Below the pieces are notes generated by a model. It did no database searches. It was given only the letters and a program-made list of their open reading frames with translations, and was not told the DNA's origin. Position numbers and translations under genes: made by a program. Below are positions 26,001 to 33,910 of a stretch of DNA of 64,000 nt, piece after piece (position 1 is the first letter of the stretch; each line of letters opens with the position of its first letter). This stretch comes from JBNJGB01 sp051747385 (lineage in GTDB: Bacteria; Myxococcota_A; UBA9042; PHBI01; JACKFB01), in assembly GCA_051747385.1 (NCBI GenBank), contig JBNJGB010000028.1, positions 1-64,000 of the forward strand, in the 5' to 3' direction.

Positions 26001-26739
26001 GAAGGAGCGCAAGGAGCGGCTGGCCGAGCACGAGAAGGCCGGTCACCCCGAGGCGACCGAGGAGGAGGTGCGCGAGCGCCTGGAGGCGGCCCGGAAGGAC
26101 CTGGAGGCTGCGGAGGAGCGGGTCCAGGAGCGGCGCGTGCGCCTGAAGCAGGACGACGACGCCCGGGAGCGGGCAAAGGCCCTGGAGGAGGAGCGCGCGG
26201 CCCGGCAGGAGGTGGCCGAGCGCTGGGGGCGCCTCACGGCGCTCATCGGGTCGGCGGACGGCAAGGTCTTCCGGAAGTTCGCCCAGGGCCTGACCCTCCG
26301 GGCGCTGCTCGACCACGCCAACCGCCAGCTCGACGACCTGGCGCCGCGCTATCGGCTCCAGCAGGTCCCCGGGCACGACCTGGAGCTCCAGGTGCTCGAC
26401 CGGGAGATGGGCGACGAGGTCCGCAGCATCCACAGCCTGTCCGGCGGCGAGACCTTCCTGGTGTCCCTGGCGCTGGCGCTGGGCCTGGCCTCCCTGGCGT
26501 CCACGGACACGCCGGTGGAGTCGCTGTTCATCGACGAGGGCTTCGGCACCCTCGACCGGGAGACCCTGGAGGTGGCCCTGGCCGCCCTGGACGCGCTGCA
26601 GGCCGGCGGCCGGCAGGTGGGCGTCATCTCCCACGTGGAGGGCCTCGCCGAGCACATCGGCGCACGCATCCACGTGGACAAGCGCGGCGGGGGGCGCAGC
26701 CGGGTCAGCGTGCAGGGCCTCGCCGTGCAGGGGGCATAG
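23008..26739 (+). CDS. sbcC: Exonuclease SbcC (Rad50-type ATPase subunit)
   Basis: A 1243-residue SMC-like ATPase. Walker A GPTGAGKST lies near residue 40; very long Arg/Glu/Ala coiled coils flank the zinc hook CPLCGSEDHPWA near 613-625. The ABC signature SLSGGETFLVSLALALGL is near 1142 and Walker B SLFIDEGFGTLD near 1172, followed by the D-loop region and VGVISHVEGLAEHIG. The length is at the upper end for SbcC because of the extended coil. Translationally coupled to sbcD. Its last 35 bp overlap the convergent ferritin-like gene. Confidence 0.95.
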   Translation: MKILAIRGRNLASLDGDFEVDLADGALGRVGLFAITGPTGAGKSTLLDAVCLALFDKTPRFSERGGVPVGHPGQDEELRVAAHDVRNLLRRGTGEGFAEVDFRGRDGRRYRARWSVRRANKKPGRRLQNQDVTLVDLETDRRVGRTKTDALEAIEDRLGLTFDQFRRSALLAQGDFAAFLKAKDDDRAELLERMTGTDIFQRISRAAYERSKAEHKRVEDVEQRQRDLGVLASEDREALEAELAEEEHAFGDARTTTQALEAHARWYAERAELRAKAEEGEREVDAAEEAWQYAAARREELQRMRAVEPLRAHIEGVDRAEVRLAEARKRAEEAVDRAERARTAAETAKAARQAAVKAEEEARGAQKEAGPALDRAKALDRKLEEAGQAVRQATERRAGRAKAAEEASGKEAGLRERLRGHRQAEEEAATWLAEHEHVAPVARAWTACEQELRRVEAALRDRKSAEAEAERLEAALQTAEAEAKRTAGAAKEAEDALAAAKEARERAEGEASAVSGEALREERRGLEEQGERARRALAAAEQATTLAAERDRAEKAAREHREAAKAARKEAEEARAEGERLATVVEERARAARRAEAARSHDEERQELREGEPCPLCGSEDHPWAKGTPMAGLLDGLRRDEETARREQTEAQAHAEAAGERARQADERAEEQEEAAGDRRDRLAEQVDAWRDVRSEDLPAEPTEGGALDAARAWRRDVAKRLEDLAAREEALERLRAAAEEKRRAFEAARQGRDEALERSRRADRALRELEAALEEARGEAARAGIRRKEAMEALEAYLSGFPGWETTVATNPDGFRLERKREVEAYAEQDKRRGEAREAAGRLEPRVAEAAAEAKQAAERRDEAEIERRDADQALAGLKEERGGLLGGRATEEVERALEQAATDAEAKRKQADEEAGRAQEEHAAARTAREEAAEQVGARERELKSERDALAARLAERGLAEEEARERLARDPEAVEREAKALADLDKRRDTAHAVAKERKERLAEHEKAGHPEATEEEVRERLEAARKDLEAAEERVQERRVRLKQDDDARERAKALEEERAARQEVAERWGRLTALIGSADGKVFRKFAQGLTLRALLDHANRQLDDLAPRYRLQQVPGHDLELQVLDREMGDEVRSIHSLSGGETFLVSLALALGLASLASTDTPVESLFIDEGFGTLDRETLEVALAALDALQAGGRQVGVISHVEGLAEHIGARIHVDKRGGGRSRVSVQGLAVQGA

Positions 26740-27358
26740 GCGCCTCTATCCCGCCTACCCGCAGGTCCGGCATGACCCGCCGCTCCACCTCGCCCCAGAA
26801 CGTCCCGAAGCGCGCCTGCTCCACCTCCAGGGCGGCGGCGAGGTCTCCGCCGTGCTCGGCCAGGACCGCCTCGCAGCGCTCCTCGATGATCACGCGGTGG
26901 CTCTGCTCCTCCCGCACGACGGCCGCGAGCTCCTCCCGGACCTCGGCGTGCCCCGTGGCCGCCCGGTACAGCGGGTACATCTCCATGGCCCGCCGCTCGA
27001 TGGCCGTCGTGACGAGGAGGTAGCTCGCGACGGGGTGCTCCTCGCCGGCGAGGCGCGCCACCCACGCCGACAGGTCCCGGTCCAGGCCCCGGAAGTACCG
27101 TCCGGCGGCCTCCCCGCAGAGGTAGCCGGGGTCCTCTCCGGCGGAAAGGGCCTCCGAGAGCCGCTTGAACGCCAGGGCGTGCCGCGTCTCGTCCGCCAGG
27201 TGGTGCAGCACGTCCGCGGACGGGTGCCGAGCGGCCACGGTCCGGCTGATCTTCCGGGCGCCGACGTGCTCCAGCAGCGACAAGGTGTTCAGCCACGCCG
27301 CCTCGGTCCGGACGTCCGCGGCGATGACCTCGAGCGCGGCCTTGATCCTCTCTCGCAT
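26705..27358 (-). CDS. Ferritin-like di-iron protein
   Basis: A 217-residue all-helical cytoplasmic protein. Metal-ligand spacing of a four-helix di-iron bundle is visible: a Glu in LSLLEHVGARK, DETRHALAF (ExxH-type), ERRAMEMYPLY and EEQSHRVIIEER (ExxH). No C-terminal rubredoxin is present, so it is not a classical rubrerythrin. ATG 27358 has CACGAGG upstream and begins the first helix. It could be an oxygenase or a peroxide-detoxifying protein. Monocistronic, overlapping sbcC tail to tail by 35 bp. Confidence 0.75.
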   Translation of the reverse strand: MRERIKAALEVIAADVRTEAAWLNTLSLLEHVGARKISRTVAARHPSADVLHHLADETRHALAFKRLSEALSAGEDPGYLCGEAAGRYFRGLDRDLSAWVARLAGEEHPVASYLLVTTAIERRAMEMYPLYRAATGHAEVREELAAVVREEQSHRVIIEERCEAVLAEHGGDLAAALEVEQARFGTFWGEVERRVMPDLRVGGIEAPMPPARRGPAR

Positions 27359-27479
27359 GGCGACCTCGTGTGCGCGGTGGGCGAGTGATACCGGGCCGCC
27401 CTTGTATCGATGGCGGGCCCCTCCGTCCACGCTCATCCGACGCCCCCACGCCCCCGCGGCGATCGGTTAGACTCCAGGC

Positions 27480-28244
27480 ATGGGCTCCCTCGAGACGCTC
27501 GCATGGATCGTGGGATCCGGCCTGGCGATGGCTGGCATCGCCCTGTCGGGGGGACTCACGCTGCTCCTGCCGGAGGCGACGCTCAGGCGCTGGATCGCGC
27601 CGCTCGTCTCCCTGGCGGCCGGGGCGCTCCTGGGCGGCGCGCTGCTGCACATGCTGCCGCACGCGGTCCACGCCCTCGGGCACGGGCCGGCGCCGTGGCT
27701 CTGGACCGTGGCCGGCTTCGCCCTCTTCCTGGCCGTCGATCAGCTCCTGGAGTGGCACCACTGCCACCGCGCGCCCTCGGAGCACGTCCAACCCCTCACC
27801 GTCCTGCTGCTCGTCGCGGACGCCCTGCACAACTTCCTCGGCGGCCTCGCCGTCGGCGCCGTCTTCACCATCGACATCCGCGCCGGCCTGATGGCGTGGT
27901 TCGCCGCCGCCCTCCACGAGGTGCCCCAGGAGCTGGGCGACTTCGGCGTCCTCGTCCATGGCGGCTGGGGGCCGCGGAAAGCGCTCACCTGGAACCTGAT
28001 CTCGGGCCTGACCTTCCCCCTCGGCGGCGTGATCGCGTGGGGCCTGGGCGCCGTGGTCCCGGTCGGCTTCCTGGTCGCCCTGGGCGCGGGCAACTTCCTC
28101 TACATCGCGGGCGCGGACCTGGTCCCCGAGTTCAAGCGAAGCGAGCGCCTGCGCGACACGGGCCTGCGGTTCGCGTTCTTTCTCCTGGGCGCGGGGGCCC
28201 TCGCGGCCGTCCTCCTCCTCTTCGGGGGCCACGGCCACGCGTGA
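27480..28244 (+). CDS. ZIP-family divalent metal transporter
   Basis: A 254-residue inner-membrane protein with eight hydrophobic segments. The metal-binding helices are typical ZIP: ADALHNFLGGLAVG (helix IV) and HEVPQELGDFGVLVHGG (helix V). A short His-rich loop (EWHHCHRAPSEH) precedes helix IV. The family imports Zn, Fe or Mn. Single gene with start near 27480; no metal-regulator box is obvious in the 120-bp leader, which it shares with the divergent ferritin-like gene. Confidence 0.9.
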   Translation: MGSLETLAWIVGSGLAMAGIALSGGLTLLLPEATLRRWIAPLVSLAAGALLGGALLHMLPHAVHALGHGPAPWLWTVAGFALFLAVDQLLEWHHCHRAPSEHVQPLTVLLLVADALHNFLGGLAVGAVFTIDIRAGLMAWFAAALHEVPQELGDFGVLVHGGWGPRKALTWNLISGLTFPLGGVIAWGLGAVVPVGFLVALGAGNFLYIAGADLVPEFKRSERLRDTGLRFAFFLLGAGALAAVLLLFGGHGHA

Positions 28245-28330
28245 GACCGGCCTCCACACCCCATGAAACTGGCTCCGATCCGCCCGGCGATGCATCCTGT
28301 CGGCCGATCGACACCACCGAGGAGATCGAC

Positions 28331-28969
28331 ATGCACATGCGCACCGCCCTGATCCCCCTGGTCGCCGCCATGGCCGTCCTGCCATTCGCAGCCTGCGACT
28401 CGGACGGAGGCGACGGTGGCGGGGACGCCTCGGCGGCCTGCAGCCAGGCCGCGAGCAACCTGAGGTCCTGCGGCGTCCTCACCCAGGGGGACGTGAGCTG
28501 CCCCGAGGGCTCGGCCACGGCGACGTGCCAGATCGGATGCCTCGGCTCCGCCACCTGCGAGGAGGCCGGCGCGTTCTTCTGCACCCAGGAGGCCGGCGCG
28601 GTGCAGCAGTGCTACGAGGCCTGCGTCGAGCAGCACGGCTTCGCCTGCGCCGACGGCTCGGACACGGTCCCGGACTCCTGGCGCTGCGACGGCGAGGAGG
28701 ACTGCGCCGACGGCTCCGACGAGCAGGGCTGCTCCGGCACGACCACCTTCACGTGCGCCGACGGCACCCACGAGATCCCCGTCGCCTGGGTCTGCGATGG
28801 CAGCGACGACTGCGAGGACAGCTCCGACGAGAGCAGCGCGGCGGGGTGCGAGACGTTCAACTGCGGCGACGGCACCATGATCCCGGCGGACTGGAAGTGC
28901 GACTTCACCGCCGACTGCGCCGACGGCTCCGACGAGGCCGGCTGCGCGAGCATCGAGTGCGGAGGCTGA
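28331..28969 (+). CDS. Lipoprotein with three LDL-receptor class A modules
   Basis: A 212-residue lipoprotein. Signal ends PFAAC, then a short DSDGGDGGGD linker. A first Cys-rich region (about 36-98) is followed by three LDLa repeats of about 37 residues, each with the Cys pattern and the calcium-binding acidic end: WRCDGEEDCADGSDEQGC, WVCDGSDDCEDSSDESS and WKCDFTADCADGSDEAGC. LDLa modules bind ligands in animal receptors and are rare in bacteria outside deltaproteobacterial-type groups. All modules should be disulfide-bonded and surface exposed. ATG 28331 is preceded by GAGGAG. Confidence 0.85.
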   Translation: MHMRTALIPLVAAMAVLPFAACDSDGGDGGGDASAACSQAASNLRSCGVLTQGDVSCPEGSATATCQIGCLGSATCEEAGAFFCTQEAGAVQQCYEACVEQHGFACADGSDTVPDSWRCDGEEDCADGSDEQGCSGTTTFTCADGTHEIPVAWVCDGSDDCEDSSDESSAAGCETFNCGDGTMIPADWKCDFTADCADGSDEAGCASIECGG

Positions 28970-29069
28970 CCCTGGTGTCCGCGGTCCACGAGGACGGGAC
29001 GCTCACCCCGGACCCCCGAGGGCGGCCTTGCGCGCCCAGAGCGCCGTTCAGCCGCACGGATCGAGGCAC

Positions 29070-30317
29070 ATGCGCATTCTCGTCATGGTCGGGATGTTTC
29101 CGAAGCTCTCGGAGACGTTCATCCTCAACCAGATCACCGGGCTGATAGACCGGGGCCACGACGTCTCGATCCACGCGCGCGCCCGGCTGTCGGCGGACGA
29201 GGCCCACCCCGACGTCTTCCGGTACGGCCTGCTCGACCGGGTCATCACCGAGGACTCCCCCTCCGGACGGATCTCGCGCCCGGCGGACCTCGTGAGGCGC
29301 TGGGGCCGCACCGGCTTCGCGCGGCCCCGGGAGATGGTGCGCCTGGCGAATCCGCTGGCCTCCGGACGGCCCGCCCTGCCGTGGACCGACCTCGAGGCCG
29401 CCCTGCCGCTCCTGCGCGCGGAGCCGTTCGACGTCGTCCACTGCCACTTCGGACCTCTGGGGCGGACGGCGGCGCGCCTGAAGCAGGCCGGCGTGCTGAC
29501 GGGCCGGCTGGTCGTCTCGTTCCACGGCTTCGACGTGAACTCCTACGTGAAGCGGAACGGCCCGGACGTCTACCGCCGCATGTTCCCGTGGGTGGACCTC
29601 TGCACGGCGAACAGCGGGTTCACGGCCGACAAGGTCCGGCGCCTCGGGGGCAAGCGGATCGAGGTCCTCCCGGTGGGCCTGCACATGGACCGCTTCGAGT
29701 TCCGGGAGAAGACGGCGTTCCCGGGCGAACCCGTGCGTCTGATCAGCGTCGCCCGGCTGGTCGAGCAGAAGGGGCTGCACCACGCCATCGAGGCCGTGGC
29801 GCGGCTCGCGCCGTCCCACCCGGAGCTTCGCTACGACATCGTGGGGGACGGGCCCTATCGCCCGCGACTGGAGGCCCGCATCGCGGAGCTCGGCGTCGGC
29901 GACCGCGTGTCGCTCCTGGGGTGGAAGGGCCGGGACGAGGTGGTCGACCTCTATCGGCGCTCGCACCTCTTTGTCTTCCCCTGCGCGACGGCCGCGGACG
30001 GAGACACCGAAGGTCAGGGGCTCGTGCTCCAGGAGGCCCAGGCCTCCGGGCTGCCGGTGCTGACGACCCGGCACGGCGCCATCCCGGACGGGGTCACCGG
30101 GGAGTCCGCATTCCTGGTGCCCGAGGGCGACGTCGACGCTCTGGCGGAGCGGCTCGGCCACCTGCTGGACCACCCGGAGGTCTGGCCGGAGATGGGGCGC
30201 GCCGGCCGCCGGTACGTGGAGCGGCGATACGACATCGAGCGGCTCAACGACCGCCTCGTCGCGCTCTACGAGGGGCTCCTGGAGGAGCCGCCGAAGACGG
30301 CCCGGATCTCGCGGTAG
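29070..30317 (+). CDS. GT4-type glycosyltransferase
   Basis: A 415-residue GT-B enzyme. The N-terminal acceptor domain starts MRILVMVGMFPKLSETFILN, common in colanic or exopolysaccharide glycosyltransferases; FDVVHCHFGPLG and VVSFHGFDVN follow. The donor domain has LISVARLVEQKGLHHAIEAV, DIVGDGPYRPRLE and the EX7E motif in EGQGLVLQEAQASGLPV. It uses a nucleotide sugar at the inner membrane face. Downstream on the opposite strand are fragments of a flippase and another polysaccharide-type gene, so this is the survivor of a larger glycan locus. Confidence 0.9.
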   Translation: MRILVMVGMFPKLSETFILNQITGLIDRGHDVSIHARARLSADEAHPDVFRYGLLDRVITEDSPSGRISRPADLVRRWGRTGFARPREMVRLANPLASGRPALPWTDLEAALPLLRAEPFDVVHCHFGPLGRTAARLKQAGVLTGRLVVSFHGFDVNSYVKRNGPDVYRRMFPWVDLCTANSGFTADKVRRLGGKRIEVLPVGLHMDRFEFREKTAFPGEPVRLISVARLVEQKGLHHAIEAVARLAPSHPELRYDIVGDGPYRPRLEARIAELGVGDRVSLLGWKGRDEVVDLYRRSHLFVFPCATAADGDTEGQGLVLQEAQASGLPVLTTRHGAIPDGVTGESAFLVPEGDVDALAERLGHLLDHPEVWPEMGRAGRRYVERRYDIERLNDRLVALYEGLLEEPPKTARISR

Positions 30318-30493
30318 GGCGCGATGCGCGCCGCGTGGACCAGCAACGCGTAGACCACCACACCGATGGCGATCTCCGTGAGCAGCGCGGGCCACAGGGC
30401 CATGTGCGGCGCGAGCAGGCGCCTGGAGATCTCCACCACGACGGCCATGGCCGCCGTGCAGGCCACGACCCCGCTCACCGCGCGGACCTCCAT
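30266..30493 (-). pseudogene. C-terminal fragment of an oligosaccharide flippase-like protein
   Basis: About 75 residues (MEVRAVSGVVACTAAMAVVV and LWPALLTEIAIGVVVYALLV) form two membrane helices resembling the end of Wzx/MurJ-type flippases. The rest of the gene (10-12 helices) is absent upstream. It overlaps the glycosyltransferase by 52 bp on the other strand, which also argues for decay. Family assignment is tentative. Confidence 0.45.
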
Positions 30494-30528
30494 GCCGATC
30501 GGGCGGTCGACGCCTCCGTCAAGACCGC

Positions 30529-30640
30529 TTCTCGAAGACGTGGAAGTCGGAGTGGGTGCTGGGCAGCCCCTCGCTCTCGACGGTGTCGACGAGGCGCCAC
30601 TCCGGGGCGTTCGCGTCCGCCCAGTCGGGCGTGGTCCGCG
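30529..30640 (-). pseudogene. Short C-terminal gene fragment (unidentified)
   Basis: A minus-strand stretch reading DWADANAPEWRLVDTVESEG and then LPSTHSDFHVFEKRS before a stop has natural protein composition, unlike the Arg-rich frames around it. A TAG codon interrupts the frame 13 codons upstream of DWADAN. It may be the tail of a transferase from the same lost glycan locus. Function cannot be assigned. Confidence 0.35.
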
Positions 30641-30716
30641 GTCGACGGAGAACCTACCGGGGCCGAGGCGATCGGTCACGTGAAAGCAGGGCCCACGGAC
30701 CACGGGACGCAGCCGA

Positions 30717-30886
30717 GGTGACCGCCAGGGCAATCGCAAAGTCGGAACAGTGAGGGCCGCGCGGCGGTACGGCGCCCGGCGCTGGATTGCACCCGCTCGG
30801 AAACGATGGATTCTGGGCGTCTGAGAGCAGGCAAGGGCAAGGGCAAGGGAGGGCGGTCGACTTTGCGACCGCCCTGGGGTGACCGC
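30717..30886 (+). repeat. Element R1, copy C, with 9-bp direct repeats
   Basis: GGTGACCGC occurs at 30717-30725 and 30878-30886. The element between them (30726-30877, 152 bp) shows the clearest terminal inverted repeats: CCAGGGCAATCGCAAAGTCG (30725-30744) versus the reverse complement of 30858-30877, 18 of 20 identical. It has three CAAGGG hexamers where copies A2 and B have four. The right hairpin has a 10-bp stem (30850-30859/30866-30875). It ends about 70 bp before the next gene's start, same orientation. Confidence 0.85.
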
Positions 30887-30949
30887 ACCCCGGGGTGCAT
30901 CCACCACACGCGGCTGCTACGGTGTCCGCCAGCCCGCAGTGGAGGTCGC

Positions 30950-32467
30950 GTGTCCGAGGTCGCCCCAGTCCGTTCCGACATCCGCTTCGAGCGCGCGGCC
31001 CCGGGGGAGAGGATGCCCTGGGTGCTGGTCGATCCCGGCCTGGGTCGGCGGATGCGCCTGGACGACCGGGCCGTGGAGGTGGCACGGCTGCTCGACCGGC
31101 CGCAGGGGCTGGACGGGCTCGCCGAGCGGGCGGGCGCGAGCCGCGAGGGCATCGAGCGCGTCGTGGCCTTCTTCGACCGCCTCCACCTCCTGGACACGGC
31201 ACACACCCGCGCCTTCCTCGACGAGTCCCACCGGGCCGAGCGCCACCGCCGGGCCTCCCCCGACGAGGTCCCGCTGCTGGTGCGGGACGACGCCGCGTTC
31301 ACGTGCACGGCGTGCGGGAGCTGCTGCGGCGGCCAGAACATCGGGCCCGTCGGCGAGGACGTCATCGAGGCCCTCGAGCCCCACAAGGAGATGCTCCGGG
31401 CGCGGACCGAGAGCGACAAGGGGCTCTTCCTGCGGCTCCGGACCGACCGCGGGGCGGAGACGGGCACCCACGTGCTCTGTCACTCGGTGGACGGCGCGTG
31501 CGTCTTCCTCACCGGGGAGGGCCGCTGCCTGATCCACCAGGAGCTGGGCGCCCACATGAAGCCGCGGGTCTGCCGGCTGTTCCCCTGGCAGTTCATCGCC
31601 ACGCCCGAGGGGGTGGCGGTGAGCCTGTCCACCGAGTGCCGCGGCTTCGTCGAGGCGCGCAGGGGCACGCCGCTCCGCGACCAGCTGGACGACATCCGGG
31701 AGGTCCTGCGGCTCGTGCCGACGCTGGAGCGGGTCCGGCCGGTGCTGATCCTCGACGGCGGCGAGACCCTCGAGTACAGCAGCTACGCGCGCCTGGAGGA
31801 GTCCCTCCACGAGGCCGTCGACGCGCACCGCGCCGACCCCGTGGCCGGCCTGCTGGCCATGCGCCGGGTGCTCTGCCTCGAGGCGGGCCTCGATCCGGAC
31901 GCCCGGCCCGAGGCCACCCGCCCCGGGGAGCTGCAGGCACGCCTGGACCGGATGATGGACGCGCTCGGCCGGGGCATGAGGGACATCCGGGACGGACTCG
32001 GCGACCGGGACGACGACATGGAGGTCCACGTCGACAGCCTCGACACCCTCGAGCCGGCCCTGGAGCGCCTGCGGGGCAGCCTGCACCGCCTGCTCCGCCC
32101 GCCCCGGACCGCCGAGCAGCGGGCCCTCTTCCGCGACAAGGTCCACCACACCCTCCACGGGAAGAGCCTGACCACGGCCCCGACCGTCTTCGCGGGCTTC
32201 GCCCGCCTGGTCTTCCAGTGGCTCGCGATCCGCGCCGTCGCCGCCGAGCGGGCCCGCCTCGTGAAGCGCCGCCACCTCACCTCCCAGGACCTGGTGGACG
32301 CCACCGTCCTCGTGAGCTTCGTCTTCCGCATCTCCGAGTTCCGCGACATGCTCCACCGCCTCGACGAGCCGATGGTGGACCTGCTGCTCCACCGCCTCCC
32401 CTGGCTGGTGGACCACGCAGAGGCACTCAGGGAGCCCGACACCGCCCCGCACATCTGGAAGCTCTGA
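30950..32467 (+). CDS. YkgJ/FliB-type cysteine-cluster protein
   Basis: A 505-residue protein. The GTG at 30950 has GGAGG at 30941-30945; frame extension upstream would run into repeat R1. A cysteine cluster FTCTACGSCCGGQNIGP is followed by DGACVFLTGEGRCLIHQ, RVCRLFPWQF and STECRGF. This is the CxxCxxCC metal-cluster family (YkgJ; also the core of flagellin lysine methylase FliB), likely binding zinc or Fe-S. The C-terminal 250 residues are helical with no known motif. Its substrate is unknown, and no flagellar genes are nearby. Confidence 0.75.
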   Translation: MSEVAPVRSDIRFERAAPGERMPWVLVDPGLGRRMRLDDRAVEVARLLDRPQGLDGLAERAGASREGIERVVAFFDRLHLLDTAHTRAFLDESHRAERHRRASPDEVPLLVRDDAAFTCTACGSCCGGQNIGPVGEDVIEALEPHKEMLRARTESDKGLFLRLRTDRGAETGTHVLCHSVDGACVFLTGEGRCLIHQELGAHMKPRVCRLFPWQFIATPEGVAVSLSTECRGFVEARRGTPLRDQLDDIREVLRLVPTLERVRPVLILDGGETLEYSSYARLEESLHEAVDAHRADPVAGLLAMRRVLCLEAGLDPDARPEATRPGELQARLDRMMDALGRGMRDIRDGLGDRDDDMEVHVDSLDTLEPALERLRGSLHRLLRPPRTAEQRALFRDKVHHTLHGKSLTTAPTVFAGFARLVFQWLAIRAVAAERARLVKRRHLTSQDLVDATVLVSFVFRISEFRDMLHRLDEPMVDLLLHRLPWLVDHAEALREPDTAPHIWKL

Positions 32468-32487
32468 CGCGCCGGCTGCCCTTGGCT

Positions 32488-33864
32488 CTACCGCCCCGCA
32501 TGCTTCGCCAGACGCTCCTCCAGGTTCGGCATCGGGACGAAGACGAACTTCCGACCGGTCCGGCGCCGCTGGAGGAATTCCAGCTCGGCCAGCTCCAGCA
32601 GATCCGTTCGAGCGGTCTGATAGGAGACCGCGTGGCTCCGCTGGTGGGACCGGATCGTGTAGCGGGCGTTCGGGTGCCGGACCGCGTGGCTCAACAGCGC
32701 GAACTGGCGATGGTTGAGCGCCTCGGACGCCGCCAGCCAGTCCTCCACTCGGCGGACCTCCGCCATCTTCCGGCGAAGGTACACGTGCAGCTCGTCGATG
32801 GCGCGGCGCAGCACGTTCAGGTGATGCAGGACGAAGTACGTGGCGTCGTTGTCGTCCGTCTCGGTGTGGAGGAACGCGCGACCGTACTGTGCCGGGGCGC
32901 CTTTCACGATCCGCGAGATGGAGACGTACTCGGCCAGCCAGTAGCCCTGCCTGAGCATCGACCAGTAGAAGAGCGCTCGGGCAGCCCGCCCGTTGCCGTC
33001 GACGAACGGATGGTCGAAGGCCAGCCAGAAGTGCAGCAGGATCGCCCGCACGACGGGGTGGACAAAGCCCTCGGGCGTGTGAGCGTTGGCGAAGTCGCAC
33101 ATGGCCTCCAGCCGGCCCCCGAGCTGCTCCGCGGGCGGCGGATCGTGGAGGACCCTGCCCTCGGGGTCGACGACCCGGACGACCTCGCCCGGCCGCCGCA
33201 CGCGCCTCTCTGCATCGGGTTCGTCCAGCGTCCCCTGCGCCACGATGCCGTGGAGGGTGAGCACGGCTTCGACCGACAACGGCTCGTCGAGGTGCTCCCG
33301 GATGTACTGCATGGCCTCGAAGTTGTTGGCGATCATCCGCTCGTCATCGTCACGCGGAGGACGACTGGACCGCAGCATCTCCTTCGCCACCTCGTACGTC
33401 GTCGCCGCGCCCTCCAGCTGGCTCGAGGTGATGGCCTCCTCGATGAGGGAGTTCATGATGTAGCGGTCCCGAGTCGCCGTGTTCGTCACCTCTTCGGACA
33501 GCGTGATGGAGCCGCTGGCGTCTCGGTCGATCTCGTGCGCCAATCGCTGAGCGACTTCGGTCATCACGAATCCGAAGGGCGCACCCGAGGCATCTTCGAG
33601 CGGCAGCGGCTTCCACGTGGCAAACCGCGCAGCCTTGAGGCAGAACCACCATTCCTCGTGGTCGAGGCCTTCGGGTGGGGGCCTCCGTCTCAGCTCGTCC
33701 CAGTGGAGATAGCGCCCGTCGGGAGTGGCCGGCCCAAGGCGGTAGCCGAGAAGCTCCAGGAACCGCTCCGGATCCCCCTGAAAGCGTTCCAGGAGTCGGG
33801 CAAACGGGGGCGGGGACGCGGGGATTCGCAACGGAGGCTCCGTCTGGGGAACATGTACAACCAA
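32488..33864 (-). CDS. Fic-family AMP transferase with C-terminal winged helix
   Basis: A 458-residue protein. The catalytic Fic motif HPFVDGNGRAAR starts at His285. An inhibitory helix motif (S/T)xxxE(G/N) is present N-terminally as SSQLEG (Ser147-Gly152), a class II arrangement that keeps the enzyme inactive until relieved. The last 70 residues (NHRQFALLSHAVRHPNARYT through FLQRRRTGRKFVFVP) look like a winged helix-turn-helix. The start is TTG at 33864 downstream of an AT-rich promoter; no better in-frame start exists. It converges with the cysteine-cluster gene (20-bp gap). Targets are unknown. The promoter's paired operators suggest autoregulation. Confidence 0.9.
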   Translation of the reverse strand: MVVHVPQTEPPLRIPASPPPFARLLERFQGDPERFLELLGYRLGPATPDGRYLHWDELRRRPPPEGLDHEEWWFCLKAARFATWKPLPLEDASGAPFGFVMTEVAQRLAHEIDRDASGSITLSEEVTNTATRDRYIMNSLIEEAITSSQLEGAATTYEVAKEMLRSSRPPRDDDERMIANNFEAMQYIREHLDEPLSVEAVLTLHGIVAQGTLDEPDAERRVRRPGEVVRVVDPEGRVLHDPPPAEQLGGRLEAMCDFANAHTPEGFVHPVVRAILLHFWLAFDHPFVDGNGRAARALFYWSMLRQGYWLAEYVSISRIVKGAPAQYGRAFLHTETDDNDATYFVLHHLNVLRRAIDELHVYLRRKMAEVRRVEDWLAASEALNHRQFALLSHAVRHPNARYTIRSHQRSHAVSYQTARTDLLELAELEFLQRRRTGRKFVFVPMPNLEERLAKHAGR

Positions 33865-33889
33865 ATACTAATCTAGTTCAAATTAGTAG
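33865..33889 (-). promoter_or_regulatory. fic operator 2 (9-7-9 palindrome) overlapping -10
   Basis: On the minus strand, CTACTAATT-N7-GATTAGTAT: 9-bp half-sites with a 7-bp spacer, 7 of 9 symmetric. It matches operator 1 in half-site and spacing. It overlaps a TAATTT -10 candidate (33880-33885), 18 bp from a TTGACT -35 at 33904-33909, and abuts the TTG start of fic. Confidence 0.6.
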
Positions 33890-33910
33890 CCCCGGGCCCG
33901 ACAAGTCAAG

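Noticed and set aside
30895..33876. Long plus-strand open frame across the Cys-cluster gene and antisense to fic
   Set aside because: Composition is that of a shadow frame, and it runs across two genes of opposite strand.
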